From the NCBI GenBank assembly GCA_047637535.1, contig JBLIKY010000022.1:1-21293 (forward strand): a stretch of 21,293 bases of DNA, read 5' to 3'. A program made the translations under genes and the position numbers. Each line of letters begins with the position of its first letter. The stretch's first letter is position 1. Source of the stretch: UBA2040 sp047637535. Lineage in GTDB: Bacteria; Bacteroidota; Bacteroidia; Flavobacteriales_D; Crocinitomicaceae. Shown here piece after piece: positions 8,046-15,683 of the stretch. The notes beneath the pieces were generated by a model. It saw nothing but the letters and a program-made list of their open reading frames with translations. It did not search any database and was not told the DNA's origin.

Positions 8046-8427
8046 AAAGGCAAACTGGTCTATCGCTAGTGTTTTAATACATTAGAGGAAAGTCCGGGCA
8101 GCATAGAGAACCGTACTTCCTAACGGGAAGATTTTGTTTATTCAGAATAGCAAGTGCAGCAGAAAGGAGACTACCACGATTAGCTTCGCGCTTATTGAGG
8201 AAAAGGTGAAAGGGTGGGGTAAGAGCCCACCGGTGTTTTGGTGACAAAACATGCAGGTATACCTTACGGGCTGAAAGTTCATGTAAACCAAGGTTTGAGG
8301 GCTTCTCGCCCAAACTTGGAGGGTAGAACGATTGATTCCGATGGCGACGTCGGAACTAGATAAATGATAGACGATTGGAAGGACGCAAGTCCCAAGATTA
8401 CAGGACCCGGCTTATAGGTTTGCCTTT
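8046..8427 (+). ncRNA. rnpB: RNase P RNA (class A)
   Basis: This is the catalytic RNA that trims the 5' leader of pre-tRNAs. It carries the universally conserved 5' core GAGGAAAGTCCGGGC at about 8082-8096, the internal GGTAAGAGCCCACCGG element (about 8217-8232), and the 3' core ACAGGACCCGGCTTAT (about 8400-8415), which pairs with the 5' core in P4. The ends close with a 10-bp P1 helix: AAAGGCAAAC at 8046-8055 pairs with GTTTGCCTTT at 8418-8427. The total of about 380 nt is normal for this RNA. Its own -7 element lies just upstream, after the stop of the lipoprotein gene. Short reading frames inside it on both strands are not genes. The ends are accurate to a few bases. Confidence 0.96.
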
Positions 8428-8440
8428 TTTTTCTTTTCTT
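8425..8440 (+). terminator. T-rich 3' end of rnpB
   Basis: The P1 helix of rnpB (10 bp, closing the RNA) is followed directly by an uninterrupted T-run at 8425-8432 and then TTTTCTT. This looks like an intrinsic terminator in which P1 serves as the stem. The 40 nt from here to the convergent solute-binding protein gene show nothing else. Confidence 0.55.
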
Positions 8441-8479
8441 AATCCCTTTTCTTGCCGAAAGAAATCAAAAAGTCGATGC

Positions 8480-9373
8480 TCAATTAAGAAGCAATCTCTT
8501 TTGAAAAAAATAATAGGCAGTTTTTGTACTAACAGGTGGTATTTGATACATTCTCGGCGTTCGCTTTAAATTTTCTTTGTATCGTAAAACAGGATATCTC
8601 GATGTCCGCTTAGCCATTTTTGTTCGCCAAACATCACTTCTGCAATACTCATAAAGTAACAAGGCGTTGTACATCTGTTTTGCTCGTTTGTGAATCGCCA
8701 TACCGCTAATTACACCTAGTGTTCCAAACTTATTTTGATCGGGAAAAACAAAATCCAATTCTTTGTTGCGCTGACTGTATAAATTGACTGAAACGTATTT
8801 AGATTGATTTGTCCTGTATTTATTTTTTTTTAAGAAAGTAGCATATAATTTCTTCCTTGTAAACTGAGGATATAAATGGGTCAAACCATCCATCAAATGG
8901 CCTAAAATAGCAAAGTCATCTACTTTGTAAACGTCTACCAAAGCATTGCTGTCGTTAAGAATCTGTTTGAACGAATTAAAATACACGGTATCGGCGAGGT
9001 ATTCCAAGATAAATGGATCGATACAAAGTGGTTGCCAATATTCCTTTGGGTTGTATTTTTTGGGAGAATACAAATAGCCTTTTTCTTTTAATTCGATTAA
9101 ATCAAGGCCCTTAGAAAGCAAAATGATGTCGGCTTCACTGTCGATGTTAAACTGTCGAAGATCTTCTTGAATGTGGCGTAAAGGCAGGCTTACAATTTTT
9201 ACCTTGATGCCTGATTTTTTGGTGAATTGTTCGAACAAACGACTGTCTGACAAACTCAGCATGTCGGTATGAATGGTGACCGTTTTATTTGCTTCTGGTT
9301 CGATATATTCCACACAACTCTGCAGAGTCAAAACGGCAATTAAGGACAATAAAAAGACGATGGGTCTAAACAT
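8480..9373 (-). CDS. orphan extracellular solute-binding lipoprotein
   Basis: A 297-residue lipoprotein with the outline of a type-2 periplasmic binding protein, of the kind that delivers iron or small solutes to ABC importers. Residues 1-20 form a signal peptide ending in LQSC, with Cys20 lipidated. An early beta-strand (TVTIHTDMLSLSDSRLFEQF) leads into FTKKSGIKVKIV (about 50-61), which matches the usual opening of this fold. ADIILLS follows near residue 81, and GVISGMAIHKRAKQ near 218-231 resembles the second-lobe motif of the FbpA-like group. The C-terminus is rich in Lys, Arg and Tyr, which is unusual. No permease or ATPase gene adjoins it, so its partner must be elsewhere or it may be a sensor. 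It has an exact -7 element very close to its ATG and ends convergent to rnpB. Confidence 0.7.
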   Translation of the reverse strand: MFRPIVFLLSLIAVLTLQSCVEYIEPEANKTVTIHTDMLSLSDSRLFEQFTKKSGIKVKIVSLPLRHIQEDLRQFNIDSEADIILLSKGLDLIELKEKGYLYSPKKYNPKEYWQPLCIDPFILEYLADTVYFNSFKQILNDSNALVDVYKVDDFAILGHLMDGLTHLYPQFTRKKLYATFLKKNKYRTNQSKYVSVNLYSQRNKELDFVFPDQNKFGTLGVISGMAIHKRAKQMYNALLLYEYCRSDVWRTKMAKRTSRYPVLRYKENLKRTPRMYQIPPVSTKTAYYFFQKRLLLN

Positions 9374-9380
9374 ATCGGTA

Positions 9381-9388
9381 CAAAGATA
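9381..9388 (-). promoter_or_regulatory. -7 promoter element of the solute-binding lipoprotein gene
   Basis: Minus-strand TATCTTTG is an exact TAnnTTTG match that ends 7 nt before the ATG codon. Transcription would then begin almost at the start codon, giving a leaderless or near-leaderless mRNA. No clear -33 box was found at the usual spacing. Confidence 0.5.
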
Positions 9389-9430
9389 TTTTCTTTCTTC
9401 AAATGATTAAGATAAAACTTTTAATTGGGT

Positions 9431-9438
9431 TACTTTTG
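9431..9438 (+). promoter_or_regulatory. -7 promoter element of the HEAT-like protein gene
   Basis: TACTTTTG is an exact TAnnTTTG match 12 nt upstream of the ATG at 9451, so the leader would be only a few bases. It is divergent from the -7 element at 9381-9388. No convincing -33 box was found. Confidence 0.5.
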
Positions 9439-9450
9439 TAGAAAAAAAAT

Positions 9451-10005
9451 ATGACAGCAGAGGTAAAGCAAAGTGTGAAAGTTAAACAAATCGTTTCGGA
9501 CTTATTTTCAAAGGACGAGAAGCTAGTGTTAAAGTCAATAAAACTGCTTGAGTCTGCTGGAAACCCGAATGTATTAACCCCCATGTGTGAGGTCTATATG
9601 GAAACGGAATCACTTAAGGTAAAGAATAAAATCCTTGAATTTTTAAATAAATTGATCGACACTGATTCGATAAAAGTGATGGTGGAAATTATCCGTGACG
9701 AAAAGTTTTTGCCAGTAAGAAGAGATTTACTCTCAACGGTTTGGCAAAACAAAATGGATTTCAGCGATTATTTAGCTGATTTCGTCGCAATTGCTTCAGA
9801 AGGAAACTTTTTTGAAGCCTTTGAATGTTGGACAATTATCGAAAACCTCGAAGGTCCATTTCAAGAAGCTCAAGTTTTAGAATCTCAATTATATTTGAAG
9901 GAATTCTTAGAAACAGAAATGGGTAAATCTGAACAAAAAGATCAAATTATATCAGATATCGCAGTCTTATTAAAAGACTTTGACAGAGCGATAGGAATGG
10001 AGTAA
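9451..10005 (+). CDS. HEAT-repeat-like helical protein
   Basis: A 184-residue, all-alpha, acidic protein without signal peptide or membrane helix. The first half shows paired amphipathic helices with HEAT-like spacing: VKQIVSDLFSKDEKLVLKSIKLLESAGN (about 11-38), then PNVLTPMCEVYMETESLKVKNKILEFLNKL, then IKVMVEIIRDEKFLPVRRDLLSTVWQ. HEAT arrays generally act as protein-binding scaffolds. The second half (FSDYLADFVAIASEGNFFEAFECWTII) is also helical but less regular. I do not recognise a named family. It is convergent with sufD, with only 24 nt between the stops, and has its own -7 element. No functional link to the SUF operon is shown. Confidence 0.65.
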   Translation: MTAEVKQSVKVKQIVSDLFSKDEKLVLKSIKLLESAGNPNVLTPMCEVYMETESLKVKNKILEFLNKLIDTDSIKVMVEIIRDEKFLPVRRDLLSTVWQNKMDFSDYLADFVAIASEGNFFEAFECWTIIENLEGPFQEAQVLESQLYLKEFLETEMGKSEQKDQIISDIAVLLKDFDRAIGME

Positions 10006-10013
10006 GAAAAGCT

Positions 10014-10030
10014 AACTCTCTAAAAGAGTT
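10014..10030. terminator. weak hairpin between the convergent HEAT-like and sufD genes
   Basis: AACTCT (10014-10019) pairs with AGAGTT (10025-10030) around a 5-nt loop. The stem reaches into the sufD stop codon. It is short and followed by only modest T-richness on either strand, so termination is a guess. Confidence 0.3.
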
Positions 10031-11289
10031 TAGTCAGCCCATCCAAACTTATCCGCTAATATTTGATTGACATAACTCATCAAGTCTTCGTTCTCGATTT
10101 TCTCTAATGCATCACCAACGAAAGCTGAAATCATCAGTTTTCTTGCTGCCTTTTCAGAAATTCCACGAGATCTTAGGTAAAATACTGCTTCTTCGTCAAG
10201 TTGACCGGTAGTCGAACCGTGAGAACATTTAACGTCATCGGCATAGATTTCCAATTCTGGTTTTGAATTTACGGTAGCGTTATCGCTTAGTAAAACATTT
10301 CCATTTGATTGAAAAGCATTGATTTTTTGAGCATCTTTTCTTACAAAAACCTTTCCGTTAAACACGGCAGTGCTTTTATCGTCCATTACTCCTTTGTACA
10401 ATTCGTTTGATTCGCAATTTGGGACTCTGTGGTCAACGATACTGTGATTGTCAACGTGCTGATTGCCCATTGTTAAATAAACCCCGTTAAGGTTAGTGTC
10501 GCAGTTTTGACCTACCACATCAATGTTTAAGTTATTTCTTACCAAAGCACCGTCTAAAGTCAAGGTGTTGATTTTGAAGTAAGAATCATTGTGTTGAGAT
10601 ACTTGTTCGGTCGCGATATGATAAATCGAATCGTTTTCGTATTGCAATTTATCGATTACCAAGTTGGAGTTTGCTCCAACAATAACTTCCGATACAACAT
10701 TTGAAAAACATTCCTTAGCGTTCTCGCTCAAGTGAGCCATTACGATTTTGGCTTGTGCACCTTCTTCTGTTGCTATGTAATTTCTAATTTGAGAAGAATT
10801 TGTGTCACCAGTCGTGATAAACAAAACTTGGATAGGTTTGTCGACAACAACATTTTTCGCCACTTTAATATAAGCTCCATCCTGAGCAAACAAAGTGTTG
10901 ATCGCGTTGAAAGCTTCGTTCTCTAAAGAAACATTTTGTCCGAGTGAGACGTCATTTTTAGAACTCAATCTAACTACTGAAAACTTGTCGTTTTCGATAG
11001 GAGAGGATTTACTTTCGTCGTAAATTCCGTTTACAAAAACCAAAGTGTAAGCATCTTCAATGATGTTCTTTTGATTTGTGTTTAAAGAATTTGATTCTTG
11101 AGTAAAACTCTTCTTCGAAATCTTAGTTACTCTTGTGTATTTCCAAGACTCATTGCGAGTTGTTGGGAATTCAATTGTTTCGAATTGATCTTTTGCTTTA
11201 TTGATAGATTCTTGAGAAAAAGAGAGGGTACTCGGTTTCCAAGTTTGGGTAAATTCTTTCAATATTTGTGTTGCTTCGATGATTTCCAT
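10030..11289 (-). CDS. sufD: Fe-S cluster assembly protein SufD
   Basis: A 419-residue SufD, paralog of SufB and part of the SufBC2D scaffold on which iron-sulfur clusters are built before transfer to apoproteins. The C-terminal half is a right-handed beta-helix (repeating strands about 150-350). It is followed by the family hallmark CSHGSTTGQLDEEAVFYLRSRGI starting at residue 355, whose His357 corresponds to the essential SufD histidine (His360 in E. coli). The C-terminal helices bind SufC. The start ATG lies 6 nt after the sufC stop, consistent with one operon and equal dosage. No sufS (cysteine desulfurase) follows downstream, where it sits in many Bacteroidota SUF operons. Confidence 0.95.
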   Translation of the reverse strand: MEIIEATQILKEFTQTWKPSTLSFSQESINKAKDQFETIEFPTTRNESWKYTRVTKISKKSFTQESNSLNTNQKNIIEDAYTLVFVNGIYDESKSSPIENDKFSVVRLSSKNDVSLGQNVSLENEAFNAINTLFAQDGAYIKVAKNVVVDKPIQVLFITTGDTNSSQIRNYIATEEGAQAKIVMAHLSENAKECFSNVVSEVIVGANSNLVIDKLQYENDSIYHIATEQVSQHNDSYFKINTLTLDGALVRNNLNIDVVGQNCDTNLNGVYLTMGNQHVDNHSIVDHRVPNCESNELYKGVMDDKSTAVFNGKVFVRKDAQKINAFQSNGNVLLSDNATVNSKPELEIYADDVKCSHGSTTGQLDEEAVFYLRSRGISEKAARKLMISAFVGDALEKIENEDLMSYVNQILADKFGWAD

Positions 11290-11295
11290 TCTTGC

Positions 11296-12051
11296 TTATG
11301 CTTGTGCTAATTCTTCTTTGATCCAGTCGTAACCTTTTTCTTCTAATTCCAATGCCAATTCTTTGGTACCGGATTTTACGATTTTTCCATCGTATAAAAC
11401 ATGTACAAAGTCAGGTACAATATGATCCAAAAGTCTTTGGTAGTGAGTGATAACGATCGTTGCGTTTTCTTTGGTTCTAAGTTTATTAACACCATTTGCA
11501 ACAATTCTTAATGCATCGATATCCAAACCAGAATCTGTCTCATCCAAAATGGACAATTTAGGGTTCAACATCGCCATTTGGAAGATTTCATTTCTTTTCT
11601 TCTCTCCACCTGAAAAACCTTCGTTTACAGATCTTGAAGCCAATTTAGCATTCAATTCAACCAAGGCAGACTTTTCTTTAACCATAGCCATGAATTCTTT
11701 GGCAGTGATTATCGGTTGGCCTTTGTGCTCTCTGATCTCATTCAACGCAGTACGCAAAAAGTTAATGTTAGATACACCAGGGATCTCAACAGGATATTGA
11801 AAAGCCAAGAAAAGACCTTCACGAGCTCTTTCTTCTGTGTCCATTTCCAACAAATCTGTTCCGTCAAATTCAACCGAACCTTCTGTAATTTCGTATTCTT
11901 CACGACCTGCTAAAACAGAAGCCAATGTGCTTTTACCAGCACCATTTGGACCCATAATTGCGTGAATTTCACCTGCTTTTACCTCTAAGGTTAAGCCTTT
12001 TAATATTTCTTTGCCTTCAATAGAGGCGTGTAAGTTGTTTATCTTAATCAT
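11296..12051 (-). CDS. sufC: Fe-S cluster assembly ATPase SufC
   Basis: A 251-residue ABC-type ATPase that dimerises on SufB and SufD and drives conformational change of the SUF scaffold; it is not a transporter subunit. Visible motifs: Walker A GPNGAGKS at residues 34-41, Q-loop in FQYPVEIPG near 84-92, signature FSGGEKKR at 146-153, Walker B with LSILDETDSGLD at about 167-178, and the switch His203 in ITHYQR. The DETDSGLD variant and the YDGKIVKSG ending are typical of SufC. It lies 15 nt after sufB and 6 nt before sufD on the same strand. Confidence 0.97.
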   Translation of the reverse strand: MIKINNLHASIEGKEILKGLTLEVKAGEIHAIMGPNGAGKSTLASVLAGREEYEITEGSVEFDGTDLLEMDTEERAREGLFLAFQYPVEIPGVSNINFLRTALNEIREHKGQPIITAKEFMAMVKEKSALVELNAKLASRSVNEGFSGGEKKRNEIFQMAMLNPKLSILDETDSGLDIDALRIVANGVNKLRTKENATIVITHYQRLLDHIVPDFVHVLYDGKIVKSGTKELALELEEKGYDWIKEELAQA

Positions 12052-12066
12052 GTTGTTATTCTTCTA

Positions 12067-13512
12067 TTATCCTACGGATCCTTCTAAACTAATTGACAAT
12101 AATTTCTGTGCTTCAACGGCAAACTCCATTGGTAATTGATTCAATACCTCTTTGCAATATCCGTTTACAATTAAACCGATGGCTTTCTCTTCAGAAATAC
12201 CTCTTTGCTTGCAATAAAATATTTGGTCTTCACCGATTTTACTTGTTGTTGCTTCGTGTTCGATTTTAGCCGAACTGTTTTTACATTCTATATAAGGGAA
12301 AGTATGTGCTCCACATTCGTCAGTCATCAAAAGTGAATCACATTGAGAGAAATTTCTCGCGTTGTGAGCATTTTTGTGTATCTGAACTAGACCACGGTAG
12401 CTGTTGCTTGATTTTCCGGCAGAAACTCCTTTTGAGATGATGGTACTCTTGGTGTTTTTCCCCAAGTGTATCATTTTAGTTCCGGTATCTGCTTGCTGGT
12501 AGTTGTTGGTAACTGCTACTGAGTAGAATTCACCAATAGAGTAATCGCCTTTAAGAATACAAGATGGGTATTTCCAAGTTACAGCAGATCCCGTTTCAAC
12601 TTGTGTCCATGAAATTTTGGCAGCAGTTTGGCAAATCCCTCTTTTGGTTACAAAATTGAAGATTCCTCCTTTACCGTTTTTATCTCCAGGATACCAGTTT
12701 TGAACTGTTGAATATTTGATTTCAGCATTATCCAAGGCTACTAATTCAACTACAGCTGCGTGCAATTGATTCTCGTCACGCATTGGAGCCGTACAACCTT
12801 CTAAGTAAGAAACGTACGAACTCTCATCAGCAATAACTAAAGTACGCTCAAATTGACCTGTTCCTCCTTCGTTGATTCTGAAATAAGTTGAGAGTTCCAT
12901 CGGGCATCTAACTCCTTTAGGAATGTAGCAAAACGAACCGTCTGTAAAAACTGCCGAGTTTAAGGCTGCGTAAAAGTTATCGGATTTAGGAACAACGGAT
13001 CCCATATATTTTTTAACCAATTCTGGGTATTCTTGAACCGCTTCAGAGAACGAACAAAAAATAATTCCCAATTCTTTAAGTTTCGATTTAAAAGAAGTCG
13101 CAACAGAAACAGAATCCATTACAAAATCAACCGCAACTCCAGTCAAACGTTTTTGTTCTTCCATTGAAATCCCCAATTTTTTCATGGTTTCTTTCATTTC
13201 TGGATCAACATCGTCCCAAGATTCGTACTTTTTACTCTGTTTAGGAGCTGAATAATAGGTGATATCGTTAAAAGAAGGTTTTGCGTAATGAACATGAGCC
13301 CATTCCGGTTCGGTCATTTTCTTCCAAATCTCGTAAGACTCTAATCTAAAATCGAGCATCCATTGCGGCTCCTCTTTTTTAGCTGAAATTAATCGAATAA
13401 TATCCTCTGAAAGACCCACGGGTAATTTCTCTGACTCGATATCAGAAACAAAACCAAACTTGTATTCTTGGTTTTCTAAGTCCTTGGCTAATTCATTTTC
13501 GGTATATGACAT
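12067..13512 (-). CDS. sufB: Fe-S cluster assembly protein SufB
   Basis: A 481-residue SufB, the main scaffold subunit of the SufBC2D complex, receiving sulfur and iron to build the nascent cluster. Family blocks visible include TGVAVDFVMDSVSVATSF, the FTDGSFCYIPKGVRCP segment (about residues 190-206), YLEGCTAPMRDENQLHAAVVE, a beta-helix region with TKSTIISKGVSAGKS, and QCDSLLMTDECGAHTFPYIE starting with Cys391. The Cys-rich end of the beta-helix (Cys391, Cys400, Cys410) is the likely sulfur-receiving region. The C-terminal helices (QIFYCKQRGISEEKA) contact SufC. It lies 29 nt downstream of sufA in the same operon. The start is ATG at 13512, followed by the MSYTENELAKDLE opening common in this phylum. 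Confidence 0.97.
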   Translation of the reverse strand: MSYTENELAKDLENQEYKFGFVSDIESEKLPVGLSEDIIRLISAKKEEPQWMLDFRLESYEIWKKMTEPEWAHVHYAKPSFNDITYYSAPKQSKKYESWDDVDPEMKETMKKLGISMEEQKRLTGVAVDFVMDSVSVATSFKSKLKELGIIFCSFSEAVQEYPELVKKYMGSVVPKSDNFYAALNSAVFTDGSFCYIPKGVRCPMELSTYFRINEGGTGQFERTLVIADESSYVSYLEGCTAPMRDENQLHAAVVELVALDNAEIKYSTVQNWYPGDKNGKGGIFNFVTKRGICQTAAKISWTQVETGSAVTWKYPSCILKGDYSIGEFYSVAVTNNYQQADTGTKMIHLGKNTKSTIISKGVSAGKSSNSYRGLVQIHKNAHNARNFSQCDSLLMTDECGAHTFPYIECKNSSAKIEHEATTSKIGEDQIFYCKQRGISEEKAIGLIVNGYCKEVLNQLPMEFAVEAQKLLSISLEGSVG

Positions 13513-13541
13513 TTATTTTATTTTAAAGAGAGAAAGAAGGT

Positions 13542-13865
13542 TTATAAAGAAAAAGACTCACCACAACCACAAGTACGGTCAGCATTTGGATTGATGAAAA
13601 CAAATCCTTTGCCGTTTAAACCACCTGAATAATCAAGTGTTGTACCTACTAAATAGAGGTAGCTTTTTTTGTCGATAACGACTTTAATCCCTTTGTCCTC
13701 AAAAGATTTGTCCCCTTCTTTGTCTTGGTTGTCTAATTCGAGTTGATACATCAAACCCGAACATCCTCCACCTTCGACACCTACACGTATGAAGTGTCCT
13801 AATTTATTTTCGTCCTCCATCAAGCGTTGCGCTTGTTTTTTGGCATTATCGGTTACATTTATCAT
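13542..13865 (-). CDS. sufA: A-type Fe-S carrier (HesB/IscA family), first gene of the SUF operon
   Basis: A 107-residue A-type carrier that accepts clusters from the SufBCD scaffold and passes them to targets. The three conserved cysteines are present: Cys35 in GGCSGLMYQ, and Cys99 and Cys101 in the C-terminal CGCGESF. Length and fold layout are normal for IscA/SufA/HesB proteins. As the promoter-proximal gene of sufA-sufB-sufC-sufD it is named sufA by context; sequence alone does not separate SufA from IscA or ErpA. A complete -33/-7 promoter sits upstream, with a leader of about 55 nt. I saw no SufR or IscR-like repressor gene nearby. Confidence 0.92.
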   Translation of the reverse strand: MINVTDNAKKQAQRLMEDENKLGHFIRVGVEGGGCSGLMYQLELDNQDKEGDKSFEDKGIKVVIDKKSYLYLVGTTLDYSGGLNGKGFVFINPNADRTCGCGESFSL

Positions 13866-13927
13866 TGTAAATTCTTTTTAAAAATCTCTTTATTTAGACT
13901 TGATATAAATAAAAACGATTTCAAATG

Positions 13928-13957
13928 CAAAAATACCACTTTTATGGTAGTATACAA
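13928..13957 (-). promoter_or_regulatory. SUF operon promoter (TTG-N19-TATTTTTG)
   Basis: On the minus strand, a TTG box preceded by further T residues (13957-13955) is followed by a 19-nt spacer (13954-13936) and TATTTTTG (13935-13928), an exact TAnnTTTG. Spacing and both boxes fit the Bacteroidota housekeeping promoter. It is the best-formed promoter in the window. The expected start of transcription is about 13921, some 55 nt before the sufA ATG. Confidence 0.7.
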
Positions 13958-14052
13958 AAACTAGAGCACCTAATTTCGTTAATAAAAGTCAAGGAATTGA
14001 AATTGAATCTTTCAATAAAGTGAAAAGAGGGCTGAATAATCGAGGAGATGCT

Positions 14053-14060
14053 TAATTTTG
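14053..14060 (+). promoter_or_regulatory. -7 promoter element of ribF, decides the start codon
   Basis: TAATTTTG is an exact TAnnTTTG. The possible TTG start codon of ribF (14058-14060) lies inside it, so translation must begin downstream at ATG 14073, only about 6 nt after the expected transcript start. A CTG at 14032-14034 is a weak -33 candidate. Confidence 0.55.
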
Positions 14061-14072
14061 CACAAAAAAAGG

Positions 14073-15017
14073 ATGAATGTTTTTCATGGTTTATTGAATG
14101 GGTTTACGGCCACATCACCTGTTGTAACGATAGGTACTTTTGATGGAGTGCATGTCGGACACCAAAAAATCATTCAGAAACTAAATGAAGAATCGCAAAA
14201 ATTAGGTGGTGAATCAACACTTTTTACTTTTGATCCGCATCCAAGGGTCGTTATATTTCCTGATACACACGGATTAAAATTACTGCAAACTAAGGAAGAA
14301 AAAATAGCGAAACTTGCTAAATGCGGTTTAAAAAACATCATCATTTATCCCTTTACCAAAGAATTTTCAAATTTAAGTGCTATAGAATTTGTCAGGGACA
14401 TTCTCGTCGCTCAGTTAAAAGTAAAAACGATAGTAATTGGATATGATCACCAGTTTGGCAACAACCGAGAGGGTGGTCTGGATTTCTTAAGAAGTGTAAG
14501 CAAAGAATACGGCTTTGAAGTCATTGAGATTCCAGCCCAGGATATAGAAGATGTGAATGTTAGTTCATCTAAAATCAGAAAAGCCATAGAAAGTGGTGAT
14601 ATAGAAACTGCGAATTCCTTTTTGGGGGATGAGTACCAACTATCTGGTGTCGTTGTAAAGGGCCAAGCTTTGGGTAGACAAATTGGATTCCCAACAGCGA
14701 ACTTAGAGGTTGGTTCAACCATGAAATTAATTCCCGAAAACGGCGTTTATGTAGTCAGCGCTTTTGTAAATGGCAAGTCCTATCCAGCGATGGTGAATAT
14801 AGGTCAACGGCCGACTGTTGTGAATGACGGTCAAGTTTCGATCGAAGTGCACATTCTCGATTTTAATAAAGATATTTATGGTGAGTCTATGCGAATTTGT
14901 TTTAAATCTCGAATCAGGCAAGAAGTAACATTTGAAGACCTTGACTCCTTAAAAAACCAAATAAAAAAAGATGAAACATTTACTCGTCGTATTTTTAAGT
15001 TGCACGATTCAATTTAG
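14073..15017 (+). CDS. ribF: bifunctional riboflavin kinase / FAD synthetase
   Basis: A 314-residue RibF that phosphorylates riboflavin to FMN and then adenylates FMN to FAD in the cytosol. The N-terminal adenylyltransferase domain shows TIGTFDGVHVGH (residues 19-30, nucleotide-binding HxGH-like motif), DPHPR near 54-58, GYDHQFGNNREG (123-134) and SSSKIR (164-169). The C-terminal riboflavin kinase domain starts about residue 185, with GRQIGFPTANL (201-211) holding the conserved PTAN. Both halves are complete. I start it at ATG 14073 rather than TTG 14058, because the TTG falls in the -7 promoter element. Its 3' end overlaps the next gene by 47 nt. It is divergent from the SUF operon. Confidence 0.95.
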   Translation: MNVFHGLLNGFTATSPVVTIGTFDGVHVGHQKIIQKLNEESQKLGGESTLFTFDPHPRVVIFPDTHGLKLLQTKEEKIAKLAKCGLKNIIIYPFTKEFSNLSAIEFVRDILVAQLKVKTIVIGYDHQFGNNREGGLDFLRSVSKEYGFEVIEIPAQDIEDVNVSSSKIRKAIESGDIETANSFLGDEYQLSGVVVKGQALGRQIGFPTANLEVGSTMKLIPENGVYVVSAFVNGKSYPAMVNIGQRPTVVNDGQVSIEVHILDFNKDIYGESMRICFKSRIRQEVTFEDLDSLKNQIKKDETFTRRIFKLHDSI

Positions 15018-15552
15018 TTGGGCTCAATCTGTAACGGATAATATTTTTACTCTTGAAGAGGCACGTGAGGCATCCCCTGACTCAGTTTTTGCATTAACCT
15101 TGTACAAGTCAAAATTAACGGAATTCCCAGTAGAGATTCTTGCATATAAAAACCTTAGGTTTCTTGATGTTTCTAAAAACAAATTGACTTCAATTCCACT
15201 TGAGTTAAATCAACTTTCTTCTTTAAAGGCGTTAAACCTTGGAAAGAATAAATTGAGCACATTTCCAATAGCATTGTGTTCAATGACGCATCTTGAAGAA
15301 TTGCGTTTAAACGAAAATAAAATCAATAGCATACCTGAATGCATCAAGTATTTTACAGAATTGCACACGCTTGATTTGTTTGAAACCAATATTTTAAGTC
15401 TACCTGAAGAATTAACACTCCTTAAAAACTTGAAAAATCTTGATCTTAGAGGGATGCTTTACGGTCCTACGTTTCAAGCCTCGTGGAAGGAAGCTCTACC
15501 TAGTGCAATTATCCAGTTTGACAGTCCATGCAACTGCGTTGAAGGAAATTAA
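14971..15552 (+). CDS. secreted leucine-rich-repeat protein
   Basis: A 193-residue protein with a Sec signal peptide (MKHLLVVFLSCTIQFSWAQ, cleavage after about residue 19) and a short acidic linker. Five 23-residue leucine-rich repeats follow from about residue 49 to 161, for example LTSIPLELNQLSSLKALNLGKNK and LSTFPIALCSMTHLEELRLNENK. The pattern LxxLPxxIxxLxxLxxLxLxxNx is that of plant/bacterial-type LRRs, which bind proteins. The C-terminal tail ends in SPCNC. It is probably periplasmic or surface-exposed, with unknown partner. The ATG lies inside the end of ribF, in another frame, with 47 nt of overlap, so the two are likely co-transcribed. No T9SS C-terminal domain is visible. Confidence 0.82.
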   Translation: MKHLLVVFLSCTIQFSWAQSVTDNIFTLEEAREASPDSVFALTLYKSKLTEFPVEILAYKNLRFLDVSKNKLTSIPLELNQLSSLKALNLGKNKLSTFPIALCSMTHLEELRLNENKINSIPECIKYFTELHTLDLFETNILSLPEELTLLKNLKNLDLRGMLYGPTFQASWKEALPSAIIQFDSPCNCVEGN

Positions 15553-15599
15553 TTTCAATCCAAAGCCAACCCTTTCTTAAAATGTTCGTTTTTATTAAA

Positions 15600-15622
15600 A
15601 GTCATACAGCAATCGTATGACT
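15600..15622. terminator. hairpin upstream of the main terminator
   Basis: AGTCATAC (15600-15607) pairs perfectly with GTATGACT (15615-15622) around a 7-nt loop. A T-run at 15630-15635 lies 7 nt further on. It could be an early terminator for the ribF-LRR transcript. Confidence 0.4.
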
Positions 15623-15647
15623 ATATGGGTTTTTTAGGTTTTGCAAA

Positions 15648-15679
15648 AAAAAAGTCAGTCGCTCCCGACTGACTTTTTT
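15648..15679. terminator. bidirectional intrinsic terminator
   Basis: GTCAGTCG (15654-15661) pairs with CGACTGAC (15666-15673) around a CTCC loop. The stem is flanked by an A-run on the left and six T residues on the right, extending it to 14 bp. It lies between the convergent LRR and permease genes and would work on both strands. Confidence 0.85.
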
Positions 15680-15683
15680 GTTT

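Noticed and set aside
8074..8313. Open reading frame on the minus strand (79 codons) and another on the plus strand at 8375-8569
   Set aside because: Both lie in or across the RNase P RNA gene, whose conserved cores and P1 pairing are unmistakable; the translations resemble no protein.
13866..14057. Search for an FMN riboswitch upstream of ribF or an Fe-S regulator site upstream of sufA
   Set aside because: No RFN-element core or clear palindromic operator was seen; the gap is explained by the two divergent promoters.
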